Assembly: GCF_040958095.1 (NCBI RefSeq)
Contig: NC_091158.1
Span: 34,101,635 to 34,165,634 of the forward strand
Direction of reading: 5' to 3'
Source: Procambarus clarkii
Lineage: Eukaryota > Arthropoda > Malacostraca > Decapoda > Cambaridae
Length of the DNA: 64,000 nt
Within the stretch, counting starts at the first letter, position 1; every line of letters begins with the position of its first letter. The notes below the pieces were generated by a model, which saw nothing but the letters and a program-made list of their open reading frames with translations, ran no database searches and was not told the origin of the DNA. Positions 14,170 through 26,193 of this stretch are shown here, piece after piece. The position numbers and the translations under genes are program-made.

Positions 14170-14600
14170 GTTGGTGTTCATGTTAATGATCTTTCTCTCT
14201 TCAGTAAACACCTGTATCCTGGAACTGTCTCTACCAACGGTTCAGATCCGGAGGGACGTTTCAAACTGAAGATCTTGAGGGACACAGCGGCTCTTCAATC
14301 AATCATTATGAAATCATCTGTGCCCAATATCGCCTACACCGGGGAAACCGTCTTCATCACTGACCTCACTGCTACCACTCCGTATCCACTCGCCAGAGTC
14401 CACCTGGATTGTCCCTTCGTGACCGGTGAAGTCCAAGTCGCCATCAGGGAAAAGCCTTTTCCCATGCCTGGAGTGCAACTTCTCCTGGGCAACGACTTGG
14501 CAGAAGACCTGCAACCGACCAACCTGATCGTCATGGACAAATCCCAGGTGTGTACCTCTGTAATGGATAATCCCATCTTTGAGTATGTTCCAGCAAAGGT
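14170..14600 (+). pseudogene. Retroviral-type aspartic protease
   Basis: In frame with the zinc knuckle in the ORF that starts at 13786. The active-site block is LRDTAALQSII, with the catalytic Asp at codon 166 (14281-14283). The usual D-T/S-G triad reads DTA here (GCG at the Gly position). About 65 residues downstream LLLGNDL matches the second hallmark (hydrophobic-hydrophobic-G). Gly is nearly invariant in this triad, so the enzyme is probably impaired. It would cleave Gag-Pol during particle maturation. Confidence 0.7.
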
Positions 14601-14859
14601 TCAAGAGAGTGATGAAGTTTCTCCTCCGGTTTTAGTGACCACCCGTGCACAAGCTGCACGACCACAACCAGCTGACTCTACTGCTACCGCTGTTCCTCAA
14701 GACCCTCAGAAACTACCCCCGAATCTGACCACGTTGGAGTTCCGTAAGTTACAGAGGAAAGATCTTACCTTGACGCCATTATTCTTCCAGGCTGAGACTC
14801 AACCTGACAGTATTCCTGGGTTCTTCCTAGAGAACGAGTTGCTCTACCGCAGATACAGA

Positions 14860-15990
14860 CCCAGTAAACTGAAGGAGGAGGACGATTGGGCCAACGTCGA
14901 ACAACTAGTGATTCCTGCCAGCCTGCGGCCCACTATTCTACACCTGGCTCACGGAGCACTCTCACACTACGGATTTAACAAGACCTACCACGGAATCCGT
15001 CAAGACTACTACTGGCCAGGTATGGTAAATAGCGTCAAACAGTACGTCAAACATTGTCATACATGTCAGATGGCAGGTAAACCGAACATCTCTATCCCCA
15101 GAGCACCACTGACACCCATCCAGGTGCCTGCAGAACCTTTCCATAGACTTATTATAGACTGTGTTGGTCCTTTACCTCGGACCAGTTCAGGTAACGCCTA
15201 TATCTTAACCATCCTGTGTCCTACCACCAGATTCCCCATAGCAGTTCCAGTAAAGAACATTACGGCTGCTACGGTGGTAAAACACTTATTGAAGATCTTC
15301 ACCCAGTATGGATTTCCAAGGGAGGTTCAGAGCGACTGTGGCACCAACTTCACCAGTGATCTCTTCAAGAGGACACTGGAAGAGTTCAACATCAAACAGG
15401 TATTGTCCAGCCCCTATCATCCTGCTTCACAGGGTTCTCTTGAGCGTAGTCATCAGACTATTAAAGCACTCTTGAAGAAGTTTTGCAATGAAACCTCTAA
15501 GGATTGGGATTAGCAAATAGATTTAATCATGTGTATATTTAGAAGTCTTCCCAATGAGTCTCTAGGAGTATCTCCTTATGAGATGCTCTACGGACGTAAG
15601 TGCCGTACTTCTCTCAAAGCTTTTAAAGACTCTCTACAAGATGCCACCTTCAGTGAGCATCAGAATGTGCCCCAGTTTCTTCATAACCTACATCACATTC
15701 TAGAGAAGGTGCATAACTTTGCTAAGGATAATCTATTGAAAACACAGGAGAGGATGAAGACTCATTACGACCAGAACAGCAAAGTAAGGAAATTTAAACC
15801 GGGAGACTTCGTGTTGGCCTACTTCCCTATCCCAGGTTCTCCTTTGCAAAACAGGTTTTCAGGACCCTACCGCATCAAGGAATGCAGAAACAACCACAAC
15901 TACGTTCTAGAGACTCCAGATAGGCGGCGGAAGATCCAGTTGTGCCACGTCAACCTCCTGAAGCTATATAACGGTACTCATCCCACTGTA
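14860..15990 (+). pseudogene. Integrase: HHCC, DD35E core, GPY/F module
   Basis: The zinc-binding region has HLAHGALSHYGFNKT followed by the Cys pair in HCHTCQMAGKP. The catalytic core has Asp in RLIIDCVGPLP, Asp in VQSDCGTNF and Glu in SQGSLERSH, with exactly 35 residues between the second Asp and the Glu. A TAG stop at 15511-15513 lies just after KDWD; reading resumes in the same frame at NESLGVSPYEMLYGRK. The C-terminal module contains FKPGDFVLAYFP and FSGPYRIKE (GPY/F). The integrase is Ty3/gypsy-type but located before RT. Confidence 0.9.
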
Positions 15991-16079
15991 TTAATAACAT
16001 ATTCTTCCTTTAAAGGTCCATACATCCACAGTGAGACCTTCCCTGCTTCTCCTCCCGAAAGCACTGACAAGGAGTCAGC

Positions 16080-16925
16080 GCTTTCCAATTCGGAAATCCT
16101 AACTGATCTTCATAACTATTTTCAGGACAATAATAGTGCACCTCTCATCAAGATCTTCAAGGAACATCAGGAGTTGTTCCGAGATGATCCACAAGAGTGT
16201 AATGTTACCCAGCACGACATCCAACTGCTCCCTGACACCCGGCCGATTCGTCAACCCTTCTACCGAATCAGCCCTAGCAAGAAGGAAGTCATGCGTGCTG
16301 AGGTACAGTACCTCCTGGATCATGGACTGGCCACACCTTGTGAGTCCCCCTGGGCCTCACCCTGTATCTTGGTGCCAAAACCCCAAGGTAAGGTTAGATT
16401 GTGCACAGACTATCGGAAATTGAATAATGTGACTGTCAAGGATGCATACCCCTTACCAAGGATAGATGACATCCTTGACACCATTGGTAATGCCCGGTAC
16501 TTGTCCCAAGTGGACTTGCTCAAGGGGTATTACCAAGTGTGTTTAACAAAGCGAGCCAAAGAAATATCTGCCTTTATCACTCCCTTTGGACTTTTCAGGT
16601 ATGAACGCCTTCCCTTTGGACTATGTAATGCCCCGGCCACCTTTCAGAGAGCTGTCAACCGCGTCATCCAGGGTTTGGATAACACCTACGCCTATTTGGA
16701 TGATATCATTGAAGCATCCAACACCTAGAGCGAACATCTGCTCCAGCTGCAACGATTGTTCGCCAAGCTCCTGACAGCCGGCCTCACCATCAACCTGGGC
16801 AAGTCCACCTTTGCCAAAGGTAAAGTGCGTTATCTGGGTCATGTAATAGGGAGTGGCAGCCTAGCTCCGTTAAACATACACACTCAAGCCATCAAGCATT
16901 ATCCACAGCCTACCACCAGGAAGCA
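16080..16925 (+). pseudogene. Ty3/gypsy reverse transcriptase
   Basis: Continues in the same frame as the integrase C-terminus. Motifs in order: PFYRISPSKKEV, ESPWASPCILVPKPQGK, RLCTDYRKLN, LSQVDLLKGYYQV (motif A Asp), PFGLCNAPATFQR (motif B), AYLDDII (motif C, both Asp present), then RLFAKLLTAGLTIN and VRYLGHVIG. A TAG at 16726-16728 interrupts it between motif C and the thumb. The catalytic residues are intact; only the stop and the downstream frameshift break it. Confidence 0.92.
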
Positions 16926-17500
16926 GTCTCCTGCGCTTCCTTGGTCTTGCCTCCTACTACCGTAGGTTTGTGAAGAATTTTAGTACGGTAGCGACACCAT
17001 TAATCACTTTAACCAGTCCCAAGCAACGGTATAATTGGACCATTCAGCAAACCGTTGCTTTCGAACAACTCAAATTCCTGCTCTGTTCTAATCCTATTCT
17101 CGCCTCGCCAGATATCACCAAGCCTTTCATCCTCCATGTCGACGCCAGTGGTACCGGCATCGGGGGTGTCCTGATGCAGCAACGAGGCGAGGAGGTTCTA
17201 CCTGCTAGCTACTACAGCTACAAGTTGAAACCCCACCAGAGGAACAACAGCACTATCGAGAAGGAGCTACTCTCCATCGTCCTGAATCTACAGCACTTTG
17301 CTCCATACCTACAAGGTGCTAGGTCTACCACCATCTACTCAGACCACAATCCTCTCGCTTCTTACATCAAGCCCAATTCAATAACCAACGACTTCTACGA
17401 TGGGCTTTATATCTACAAGATTTCAACCTGGAGATCTTCTACATCAAGGGTTCTGACAACATCATAGCCGACGCCCTCTCCAGAGTCTATGAAGTAGAGG
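16926..17500 (+). pseudogene. RNase H
   Basis: After a frameshift near 16925 the frame resumes at YYRRFVKNFSTVATPL, the usual RT-RNase H connection. The RNase H starts FILHVDASGTGIGGVLMQ (first Asp), then TIEKELLSIVLNLQHF (Glu) and TIYSDHNPL (second Asp). A second frameshift near 17395-17400 precedes the final DNIIADALSR block with the last Asp. It degrades the RNA strand in RNA-DNA hybrids during reverse transcription. It is the last domain of pol. Confidence 0.88.
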
Positions 17501-17557
17501 CAGCTCCACCTATCACTCTACTACATGAAAACGTAACTTCTTCCGGAACCGCAGGCT

Positions 17558-17569
17558 TCGGGGGAGAGT
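17558..17569 (+). promoter_or_regulatory. Polypurine tract
   Basis: The purine-rich run GGGGGAGAG ends one base before the 3' LTR, the expected plus-strand primer of reverse transcription. Confidence 0.75.
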
Positions 17570-18286
17570 TGTGACGATAATCTCTTTCAAGAGAGATTGA
17601 GCCTGCTCTTCCCTATATCATTCACGTCATTTTACAAGTACAAGATACTATATTGAAGATACGTCCACCAGTATCAAAACGTTTTGCCCAGGAAGCAAAG
17701 CGTACCTTGCACCACCCGACACACCGGCTCCCCGCCCGCCGTCAACGAGCAAACTACCCATTCTCCGCCTGCCTGCTCCTGATTGGCTGGTGTATCGCCG
17801 ACAACACCTGCACCTGCACTCATGCCCCCTACCTGAGTCGACGTCTGGGCTAGCTCACGCCGTACTCCTCAGAATATCTCTGTGCTCTTAGAAGTTGATA
17901 TCTCTCTCTGGAAGACTAAGCCCTGGCTGTCGTGTACTAAGGGACGTGGCAGCTTTAGCCAGTATTCTCCGCACCTGATTATCATTATTATTGTCTTGCA
18001 CTTCATTTTATTTTCGAGTAAATTTCACACCTATAAATTATTCATGTTGTTTTGTTTGTTGACTTGTTTTGAATTTTACATAAGCCAAAGGATTGTCTTT
18101 GTTCATATCTTGTTTTCTAAAGTAATTAAAATTTCATTGTTTATATTTTGTGTTTTGTGTGTCTTCCCATTACCTTACCACAGACAAACAGGCAAGCAGT
18201 CTTTTTTTTTCTGTAAATGTGACAAGGCATTGCCATCTGCCATTGGAGGACTGCCGAACATCAACACTCCAACACGTTACCGTCAC

Positions 18287-18287
<1 letters not shown>
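17570..18287 (+). repeat. 3' LTR (718 bp)
   Basis: Starts TGTGACGATAATCTCTTTCA and ends GTTACCGTCACA. Differs from the 5' LTR by a 2-bp deletion (TATCAAAAC against TATCACAAAAC) and about 30 scattered substitutions counted by eye. Followed by ATAT and an (AT)n tract. Confidence 0.92.

Positions 18288-18364
<77 letters not shown>
18288..18364. repeat. (AT)n microsatellite
   Basis: AT tract lying between the 3' LTR and the 3' end of PLE D. Confidence 0.95.
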
Positions 18365-18366
<2 letters not shown>

Positions 18367-19075
18367 CAGTGTCAGACCACGGAGGAAAAAATTGAAACAG
18401 GAATTTCCTTAAGTACTTTCGTATATTAATACATCTTCAGAAGGAGTGATTTTACAAGTCGAGTTCTGGACATAAATAAGCAGAGTGAATGGTGGAGTGA
18501 GGTGAGGTACAATACGTGGACACTGATGAGGGCCTATTGGCCCATCCGATGCAGCAACCACACACAGGCCCACGTATGTATAATTATCGCATAAAATAGT
18601 AAATATTTACAATGAATTAGTGAGACAAATGTGTTCCAATGATCCTACTTAAATCGCCCTTTAATTGATCTAATAAAAATGGATCTAAGTTATATAAACC
18701 GCTGCTAATGTGCATATTACTTTCTTTTGTGATCTGTATCAAAGCAGATTTAATTATGTTTCTGTTATAGGTGCATTTACAATTCGTTATTGAAGACGCC
18801 ATCTCCCAATCAATTAGGTGAGCATCTTCTGACAGATGAACAAACAAAGCATTAGACAATTGGCCATGTCTTACAGAGTATTTATGTTGCGAAATTCTAC
18901 ATTTCAAATCTTCAGATGTTTGCCCAACATAGAACTTATTACAGTCTTTACAAGGTATTTTATAATGACATAATTATCAATACGAGGGCTGTTCCTAACT
19001 AATAGCTTACCAACAATGATACAACGTGAAAAAGTAAATTTTTTCTTCAATGTATCTAAGAGCTCTTCGAGTTGA
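18365..19075 (-). mobile_element. Penelope-like element family D, inverted GIY-YIG arm
   Basis: Minus strand: FSRCIIVGKLLVRNSPRID, then CNKFYVGQTSEDLKCRISQH, a diverged GIY-YIG (YVG in place of YIG) with the Arg region. This continues as ORF 18907-18617 to HLSEDAHLIDWEMASS, followed by a 3' UTR with a hammerhead-like motif and a terminal segment ending at (AT)n. One frameshift separates the linker from the nuclease. It joins a plus-strand PLE segment head-to-head near 19070. Confidence 0.75.
18411..18440 (-). ncRNA. Hammerhead-ribozyme-like motif, PLE family D (canonical CTGANGA core)
   Basis: On the minus strand: CTGAAGA, one T, hairpin GTAT-TAAT-ATAC, then GAA followed by the palindrome AGTACT and T. 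CTGAAGA fits the conserved CUGANGA core and GAA-A the second core strand. The palindromic stem III could only form between two RNA molecules. An identical motif occurs at 25360-25390. PLEs are known carriers of small dimer-acting hammerheads; activity here is inference. Confidence 0.5.
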
Positions 19076-19370
19076 GTCCAGGATTCTTAGACGAAGAGTT
19101 TAAGAATATTGATTCGATTGGTCTTAAGCTTTGTTACCCACTGAGTTTTTTTGAATTTTGCCGTAGCAAAGCACATCGTACATATTATAATAATATATGC
19201 AGTGAAAGAATTCGCCCAAAGAATGTGTTATGTTTACCATATTTCTCTGGGTTTGAGAAGATTGTCAAGGCCTTTAAACTTTTTAATATACATGTATTGT
19301 TTAGCTACGAAAATACGGGTTCCATCGCCGCTAATGCTGTGAGATTCGTCACAAACCCATTTCTCTGGGT
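19076..19370 (+). pseudogene. Penelope-like element family D, RT-linker fragment
   Basis: Plus-strand codons include GFLDEEFKNIDSIGLKLCYP, FFEFCRSKAH and LPYFSGFEKIVKAFKLFNIH, the segment between the RT thumb and the GIY-YIG nuclease in PLEs. It ends abruptly at ~19370. With 18365-19075 it forms another head-to-head PLE arrangement. Confidence 0.6.
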
Positions 19371-20930
19371 GCACGTCTGGGTTCACTGTTCCCAGGACCG
19401 TGTTCTTGGCTGAGGGGTTCCTGGTTAGTTGGGTAAGTCACATCTTGCCCATCACCTGGGCAAGCTGAGACATCGAGGGCGTGGGAGGGTGGACAAGGGT
19501 GGTGGCTGCAAGTAGGGACGGAATTATCAGGGGAAAGCGCCAAGTCATTATGACTATATAGCACTTGAAGGGGTCAGGATTAGGATTTGGGATGGGACAG
19601 GGGGAGGGGGGAGGGGATTGAACGCCAATCTGCATGAAGTGAAATCGTCGCTCTACCGTCCTGCCCAAGTGGTTGGTTAGCGCAAGGAGGTGGTTAGCAG
19701 TCTGTCGCACTCACCACTCGTATGAGTACTTGTGTCTCCCTCCCTTTTGGGAGGAACCTGAATGCCTGCTGTGACCTGTGCCTTATCTGGGTGCATGGAG
19801 GGTAGCACATCCCTGCCACAAGCACAGTGTGGGCGGTGAATGGGTGGTTGGGAGACGAAGTGGGTTCGTAACTTCCAACCACCACCACTCGTGACACCCC
19901 ACCACTCCGCACACCCGGGCGCAGTGTGGGCGGAGTGGTGGGATGGTCGGAAGGTACGTTGGTGCGGGGAGACAGGCGGGGTGGGGGGGAAAGACTGGGC
20001 ACTACTCGGCTTGAGGAGGGGAGTCAGGATGACACTTAAAAACTGGTATAAAATTTGTTGTATATCACTGCACAATGGCGAATGAATTATATACTTGTAA
20101 TCTGACACTGTGAGCTCGATTAACTCTAAACATGACTGCTGATTTTTTTTCTTCCCCAAACATATTTATATAAACACTCCCTGGCCCATGGGTGACCCCC
20201 CTCGCCTGACCGCACAACAACACCCTCTTCACCATCTGTGAGGGAGCCCTACAGGGCACCAACGTGGCCCTCACTCCCGTTACATTTCACACATTAAACC
20301 CACTTGTGTGATTCGTTTTTATTGAAATGGTCCACTCTAGACTACTTCCCGCCACTCTTGCCCCTTCCCAGGATAGTCACACAGCACCATATGAAGGCTA
20401 GCACGGTGGCGCCAGGATGTCACTAGGTAATGGCTCGGTAAACAACAGAGCCTCCTCCACGCCTCCGCCCGCCACGGCAGTTATGTAATGACCTGTTGTG
20501 CTTTTATTGTTGTGTACAATTAAATTAAACTTCCAACCCGTTCAGTTAATTAGAGCAGTGTATGTATGTTTTGTGTGTGTGTATTTATGCTTGAAAGTAC
20601 ATTTCCCCTGCTAGTGCATTTATTTACAACGTTCTTTTGATTTCTTCTATGTAAGGTATTTACTCAAATCAACGGTTCTGGTATTTCATCAAAATATTTA
20701 AACACATCACCTTACCACTTTTCAAAATAAGATGAATACTGCATTATACTGAATCCTTGCAAACTGTACATGACTTCTCGTTCATTGAGGTTAATAAATA
20801 ATATAGAATCGTTCCATTTTATAATGTAACATATTTCATGTATATCACCACTATATATAAATATATAGGAGTTGTTACATTCTTGTAAAGCCACTAGCAC
20901 GTATAGCATTTCGGGCGAGTCCATGATCCT
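19371..20930. other. Unrecognised, mostly unique-looking DNA
   Basis: Contains a G/C-rich stretch (19430-20030) that opens several proline/histidine-rich ORFs on both strands without domain similarity I can name. The rest is AT-rich. No repeat family recognised. Confidence 0.4.
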
Positions 20931-20934
20931 ATTT

Positions 20935-21075
20935 TTTGTCCTGAATACGACCCGCCAAATCGTTTAACAACCAGGTACCCATTCACTGCTGGGCGAACAG
21001 AAGCTAATGTTAATGATTGGTACCCGGTCAATCCCCCAGGATACGAACCTAGGCCAAAGCGCTCGTGAAGTGAAT
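20935..21075 (-). repeat. tRNA-derived SINE fragment
   Basis: On the minus strand CTAGGTTCGTATCC resembles a pol III B box followed by GGGGGATTGACCGGGTACC. No complete A box is visible. This is another SINE family than those at 7819 and 32017. Confidence 0.4.
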
Positions 21076-22440
21076 TTTACTTGATATCAATAACTATAGT
21101 CTTAAACGTTACTATAACTTGAGGTATAATTTTGGACTCCTGCATTAAAAATATCCTAACTTTTGCACCACTAACTTTGGAGAGGGCCTGAGAATGAAGG
21201 CAACAGACAAACCCCACTTTTTTCGAGGCGTAGTACAAATATGCACTATGCTAGATCTAGTATTGCACATAGTAGACCTATAATTATTTATTTAGGCCTA
21301 GGATAGGTGAGGTTAACTTTAAGGTTACTCTGTTAAACTTTGTGTTATGGTTCTCGGTATTTCAGTAGTATAAAGCATTAACTGTTTGTTGTGAATGTTG
21401 GAAACAGTCAATATTTGGCGCATTCCATCCACAGTAAACTGTATATAGAATCTATATATTTTTGAAGGGTGTATTAATTAATTCATGTATTTTTGTTGCT
21501 CTATCTTTATGCACTCCAGATACAAGTTACTCTTCGAATACATACACTATTACGGACTCATTGTTTACTCCCCATTACCATGCACATTGAAGGTTCCACA
21601 AAACACACGAAGGCGACCAAGAATTATAAAAAAATAAGGGATTTAGTTATGCATAAAAATCCACTAGAAAAATTCAACGAAAACTCCGAAAGTTTACATG
21701 TTTCAATACATTGGCTGTATTCTTTAATAGTGTGTTCATACACGAAAACGTTCAGAATTTGCGTTTCATTTTCCTAGTGGGTACTTGTGCATATCATTGC
21801 GTCTAACAAACAAATTTTTCGTTTCCTATTAAAATTGGCACCGTTTGGGTACTGTTTGAAGACGTTTCTTAAGCACAGTTACTATCATCATTCTGTTCTG
21901 GAAAGTGTTTATAATAAATATAATATAATTCATCTAACTATTAAGGGAAATCAAAGTGAATCCATTGCAAAATTTATCACTCAAGAGCATATTACTCTAA
22001 TATAAAATAATGAATCACTCTCTGAAACAAGAAGTTAATGAGCTTGTAAAATAAGTTTAACTGAATCTCTGTATATTATGTAGGTACAGTTTGCTATTTC
22101 ATTTATGGTGAAACCAAATTCTGCTTGATAAAAGAGTAGGACTCATGGACAATTGAGACGTCACAGCCAGAGGTGACCAGCATTCTCGTGGCTTGTATGA
22201 AGTTAATATTGGCTAACTCTGTTGCCCGCGATATTTAATGTCTAACAAGCATATACATATGCGTGTGAATACTCCTATACTGCACATAGTTAAACACTAT
22301 ATAACACACACTCCTTACTAGGCAATCGTATGCAGAACAACTGCACAAGGCTTAAATAGCACAAATTTATACACTTGGTCACTGACCAAGACAAATATAC
22401 AGTTCCCTCACATTTGATAAATCACATAAGAAAATAATTC
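21076..22440. other. No recognisable feature
   Basis: AT-rich. ORFs at 21493-21777 and 21787-22005 have no motif and are probably chance. Confidence 0.4.
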
Positions 22441-22760
22441 ACTACCTTACGTGCTAGCAGCGACTGGCTTCAGACGGAGAGACACGAGTGGCAAGTGGCT
22501 GGCTGGGTTTACCAGAGAGTAATGAGCGGACAGGGAAGGTGCGGCCGATATTGTCCACCCGGTCTTTTGGCCACGCCTTCCCTGTCCAGAGCCGCCAACT
22601 GGATGTTCGCCACGCCTTCAGTGTCCTTGCGTCGATGAGCATGAGGTGGCTACGCCTTCCGTGTATTAGCCAGGGCATTTGCCACTCCTTCCCTGTCGTG
22701 GGTGGAGGCCAGGCTGTCGTGTTCTGAGTCCTGGGCATTCTCATTGTGGCCGCTGGAAGC
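22441..22760. repeat. Imperfect G/C-rich repeat region
   Basis: Variants of GCCACGCCTTCCCTGTCC recur four to five times at irregular 40-60 bp spacing. Both strands stay open for ~90 codons as a result. No protein similarity is recognised. Confidence 0.4.
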
Positions 22761-23539
22761 GGCTAGATTATTGTGCACCCCATAATCAGCCTTTGAAGCG
22801 GTAGCGCAAAAAAGGATTACATAAGGCACAAAAGGTCTTTATCAGACATCAATGGACATTATTTGCCACTCATGACTCGTCCTGGGTGAGCCCATCCTCA
22901 GGTGTGCTCGTCCAAACTGCGGTGGGCCCCTCAGGCACATTTGTATTTCCTTCCGAAGTGTTTATTCATAAATGGTATTTATCGTTTTGTAATTTCATTG
23001 TTTTTTTTTCACATTTTTGTGCAGAATTAAAACACCGTAAGTTATATATGTTGATTATGTTTGGCCAGTAATTTCCATTATTGCGGACGAAGCATTTAGA
23101 GCAATGCAATATATATAGAGCAAGTTAGTAATGCATTGTCCTTGAAAATCTGGACTACTATCTAATATGAATCAGTCCGAGGTTGTATTATTTTTTATTG
23201 GCAAGTAGAGAAGCGGTTGTTATTAAACGAGCACGTGGCCACAGCCTCGGTCCGTCTTCATGAATACTGCTCAGTAATACAGCCTCTGCCACCCCGCCTC
23301 TTGTGTATGAATGAAAAACACTTCGTATGATTGTAAACTAATGATGCTCAATCATTTCTTCATTGTGACCTGCTCACTTCTTGTATTAGAGTCGACCCTT
23401 TTCAAACAAGCCGCCTTCATAAACAAATAGCCAAATATTCGTTTTTCCAGCTGCCAGATCCTCTGGTTATGACGGAAACACACTTCACTCGCTACTCACA
23501 ACGGATGCCGTTCGAATTCTAATCAAGCAATGCCTCGCT
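22761..23539. other. No recognisable feature
   Basis: AT-rich DNA without recognisable coding or repeat structure. Confidence 0.4.
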
Positions 23540-23825
23540 TCTGTCTTCTGTTTCAATAGCACCACTGTTAAGGATCTTAGTTCCAGGCTCATTGACACAA
23601 CCAGACATACTAGAGCGGCAGGTTTTCTCTCCCAGCGCCTCAGTGTATCGATCCAGAGGGAGAATGCCCGCTCAATCCTCGGTTCTTGCCCGGCGTCGGA
23701 GGAGTTCGAAGTAATCTATAGCCTCTAAGGAGCAAACTTCCCCTTATCTCCTCTTAACTTTTTGTAAACAATCAGACATGTAACAGTATAACCTTGTATA
23801 ATAAAGTGTGCAACATTGTGGGATC
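23540..23825 (+). mobile_element. RLE-type LINE 3' fragment (copy L3)
   Basis: Plus-strand codons SSRLIDTTRHTRAAGF, LSQRLSVSIQRENA and EEFEVIYSL match the family's C-terminal domain. A 3' UTR follows, with AATAAA near 23800. It meets L4 tail-to-tail near 23825. Confidence 0.7.
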
Positions 23826-24171
23826 TCACTGAACACTTTAATATTTTCTTCACCTACCACACCAATTCTTTTGTATATATACATGTATATTTGTTTTATT
23901 TAAACTTGGTTCCAAAAAAAGGAGTTACAGATATGGTACAAAGATGATTATCATAAGTTGTCGCGTTCCTCCGGCTTCTCAGATGGTGGGCAGGAACCCT
24001 GAATGCAGTGTGCATTTTCCCCTCTGTATCGCATCGCTGAGGCTCTGGAAAACGAACCTCAAAACTCTGGGGGTCACTTGTTGTTTCAATTATCCCAGAA
24101 CCCATTTCCTTCAAAACAAATTGATGGCACTCTTATCCCAGGCGCCAGATGCCTCAGAAGCATTGGGACAA
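23826..24171 (-). mobile_element. RLE-type LINE 3' fragment (copy L4)
   Basis: Minus strand shows the same C-terminal domain with frameshifts (RCDTEGKMHT region) and the 3' UTR with ACACCAATTC as in L1 (read on the plus strand). It is cut at its 5' side by (AT)n at 24172. Confidence 0.65.
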
Positions 24172-24188
24172 TATATATATATATATAT
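24172..24188. repeat. Short (AT)n
   Basis: AT repeat of ~17 bp joining L4 and T6. Confidence 0.9.

Positions 24189-25925
<1,737 letters not shown>

Positions 25926-26000
<75 letters not shown>
25926..26000. repeat. (AT)n microsatellite
   Basis: AT tract next to the palindrome. Confidence 0.95.
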
Positions 26001-26007
<7 letters not shown>

Positions 26008-26173
26008 AAAATCCACAGAGAAATATGAAATGAGGTGAACGTTTCGGCTTGTTAAAGCCTTTGTCAAAACCAGACTGACCAAAGGCTTTAACAAGCCGAA
26101 ACGTTCACCTCATTTCATATTTCTCTGTGGATTTTCCGCATATAATGATCAGTGTTTTGTGATCGTCAATTGC
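26001..26173. mobile_element. Two head-to-head PLE-like 3' ends (family C) forming a 143-bp palindrome
   Basis: From TATGCGGAAAATCC to the complementary GGATTTTCCGCATA the sequence is a near-perfect inverted repeat with ~64-bp arms and a ~14-bp centre (GTCAAAACCAGACTGAC). Each arm carries a hairpin block GGCTT...AAGCC followed by GAAACGTTC. The right arm continues through GATCAGTGTTTTGTGATC to an AT tract. That same end is seen in the 35665-35800 tail, so the direction of both arms is clear. This is the smallest of four head-to-head PLE arrangements in the window. Confidence 0.65.
26075..26106 (+). ncRNA. Hammerhead-like motif, family C (right arm)
   Basis: CTGACCAAA, hairpin GGCTT-TAAC-AAGCC, then GAA with palindrome ACGT and TC. 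The CTGANGA core is imperfect. The mirrored motif is in the left arm at ~26036-26068 on the minus strand. Confidence 0.35.
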
Positions 26174-26193
26174 ATATATATATATATATATAT
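26174..26193. repeat. Short (AT)n
   Basis: AT repeat joining family C to the 3' end of PLE B2. Confidence 0.9.

Larger units (their letters stand above)
11236..18287 (+). mobile_element. Gmr1-like Ty3/gypsy LTR retrotransposon with integrase before RT (decayed)
   Basis: Complete element of ~7.05 kb: 5' LTR, primer site, leader, gag (SAP-like, coiled coil, SCAN-like capsid, CCHC), protease, integrase (HHCC, DD35E, GPY/F), reverse transcriptase, RNase H, polypurine tract, 3' LTR. The RT and integrase sequences are Ty3/gypsy-like, yet integrase lies upstream of RT. That order is known for Ty1/copia and for the Gmr1-like group described from deuterostomes. The coding region has about four in-frame stops and three frameshifts. 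The LTRs differ at roughly 30 positions by eye (~4%), so the insertion is not recent. No second integrase follows RNase H: only ~100 bp separate it from the 3' LTR. Confidence 0.9.

Noticed and set aside
17467..17570. A possible env gene after pol
   Set aside because: Only ~100 bp separate RNase H from the 3' LTR.
19430..20160. Proline/histidine-rich ORFs on both strands
   Set aside because: GC-rich composition keeps frames open; no conserved motif, and overlapping antisense ORFs are equally long.
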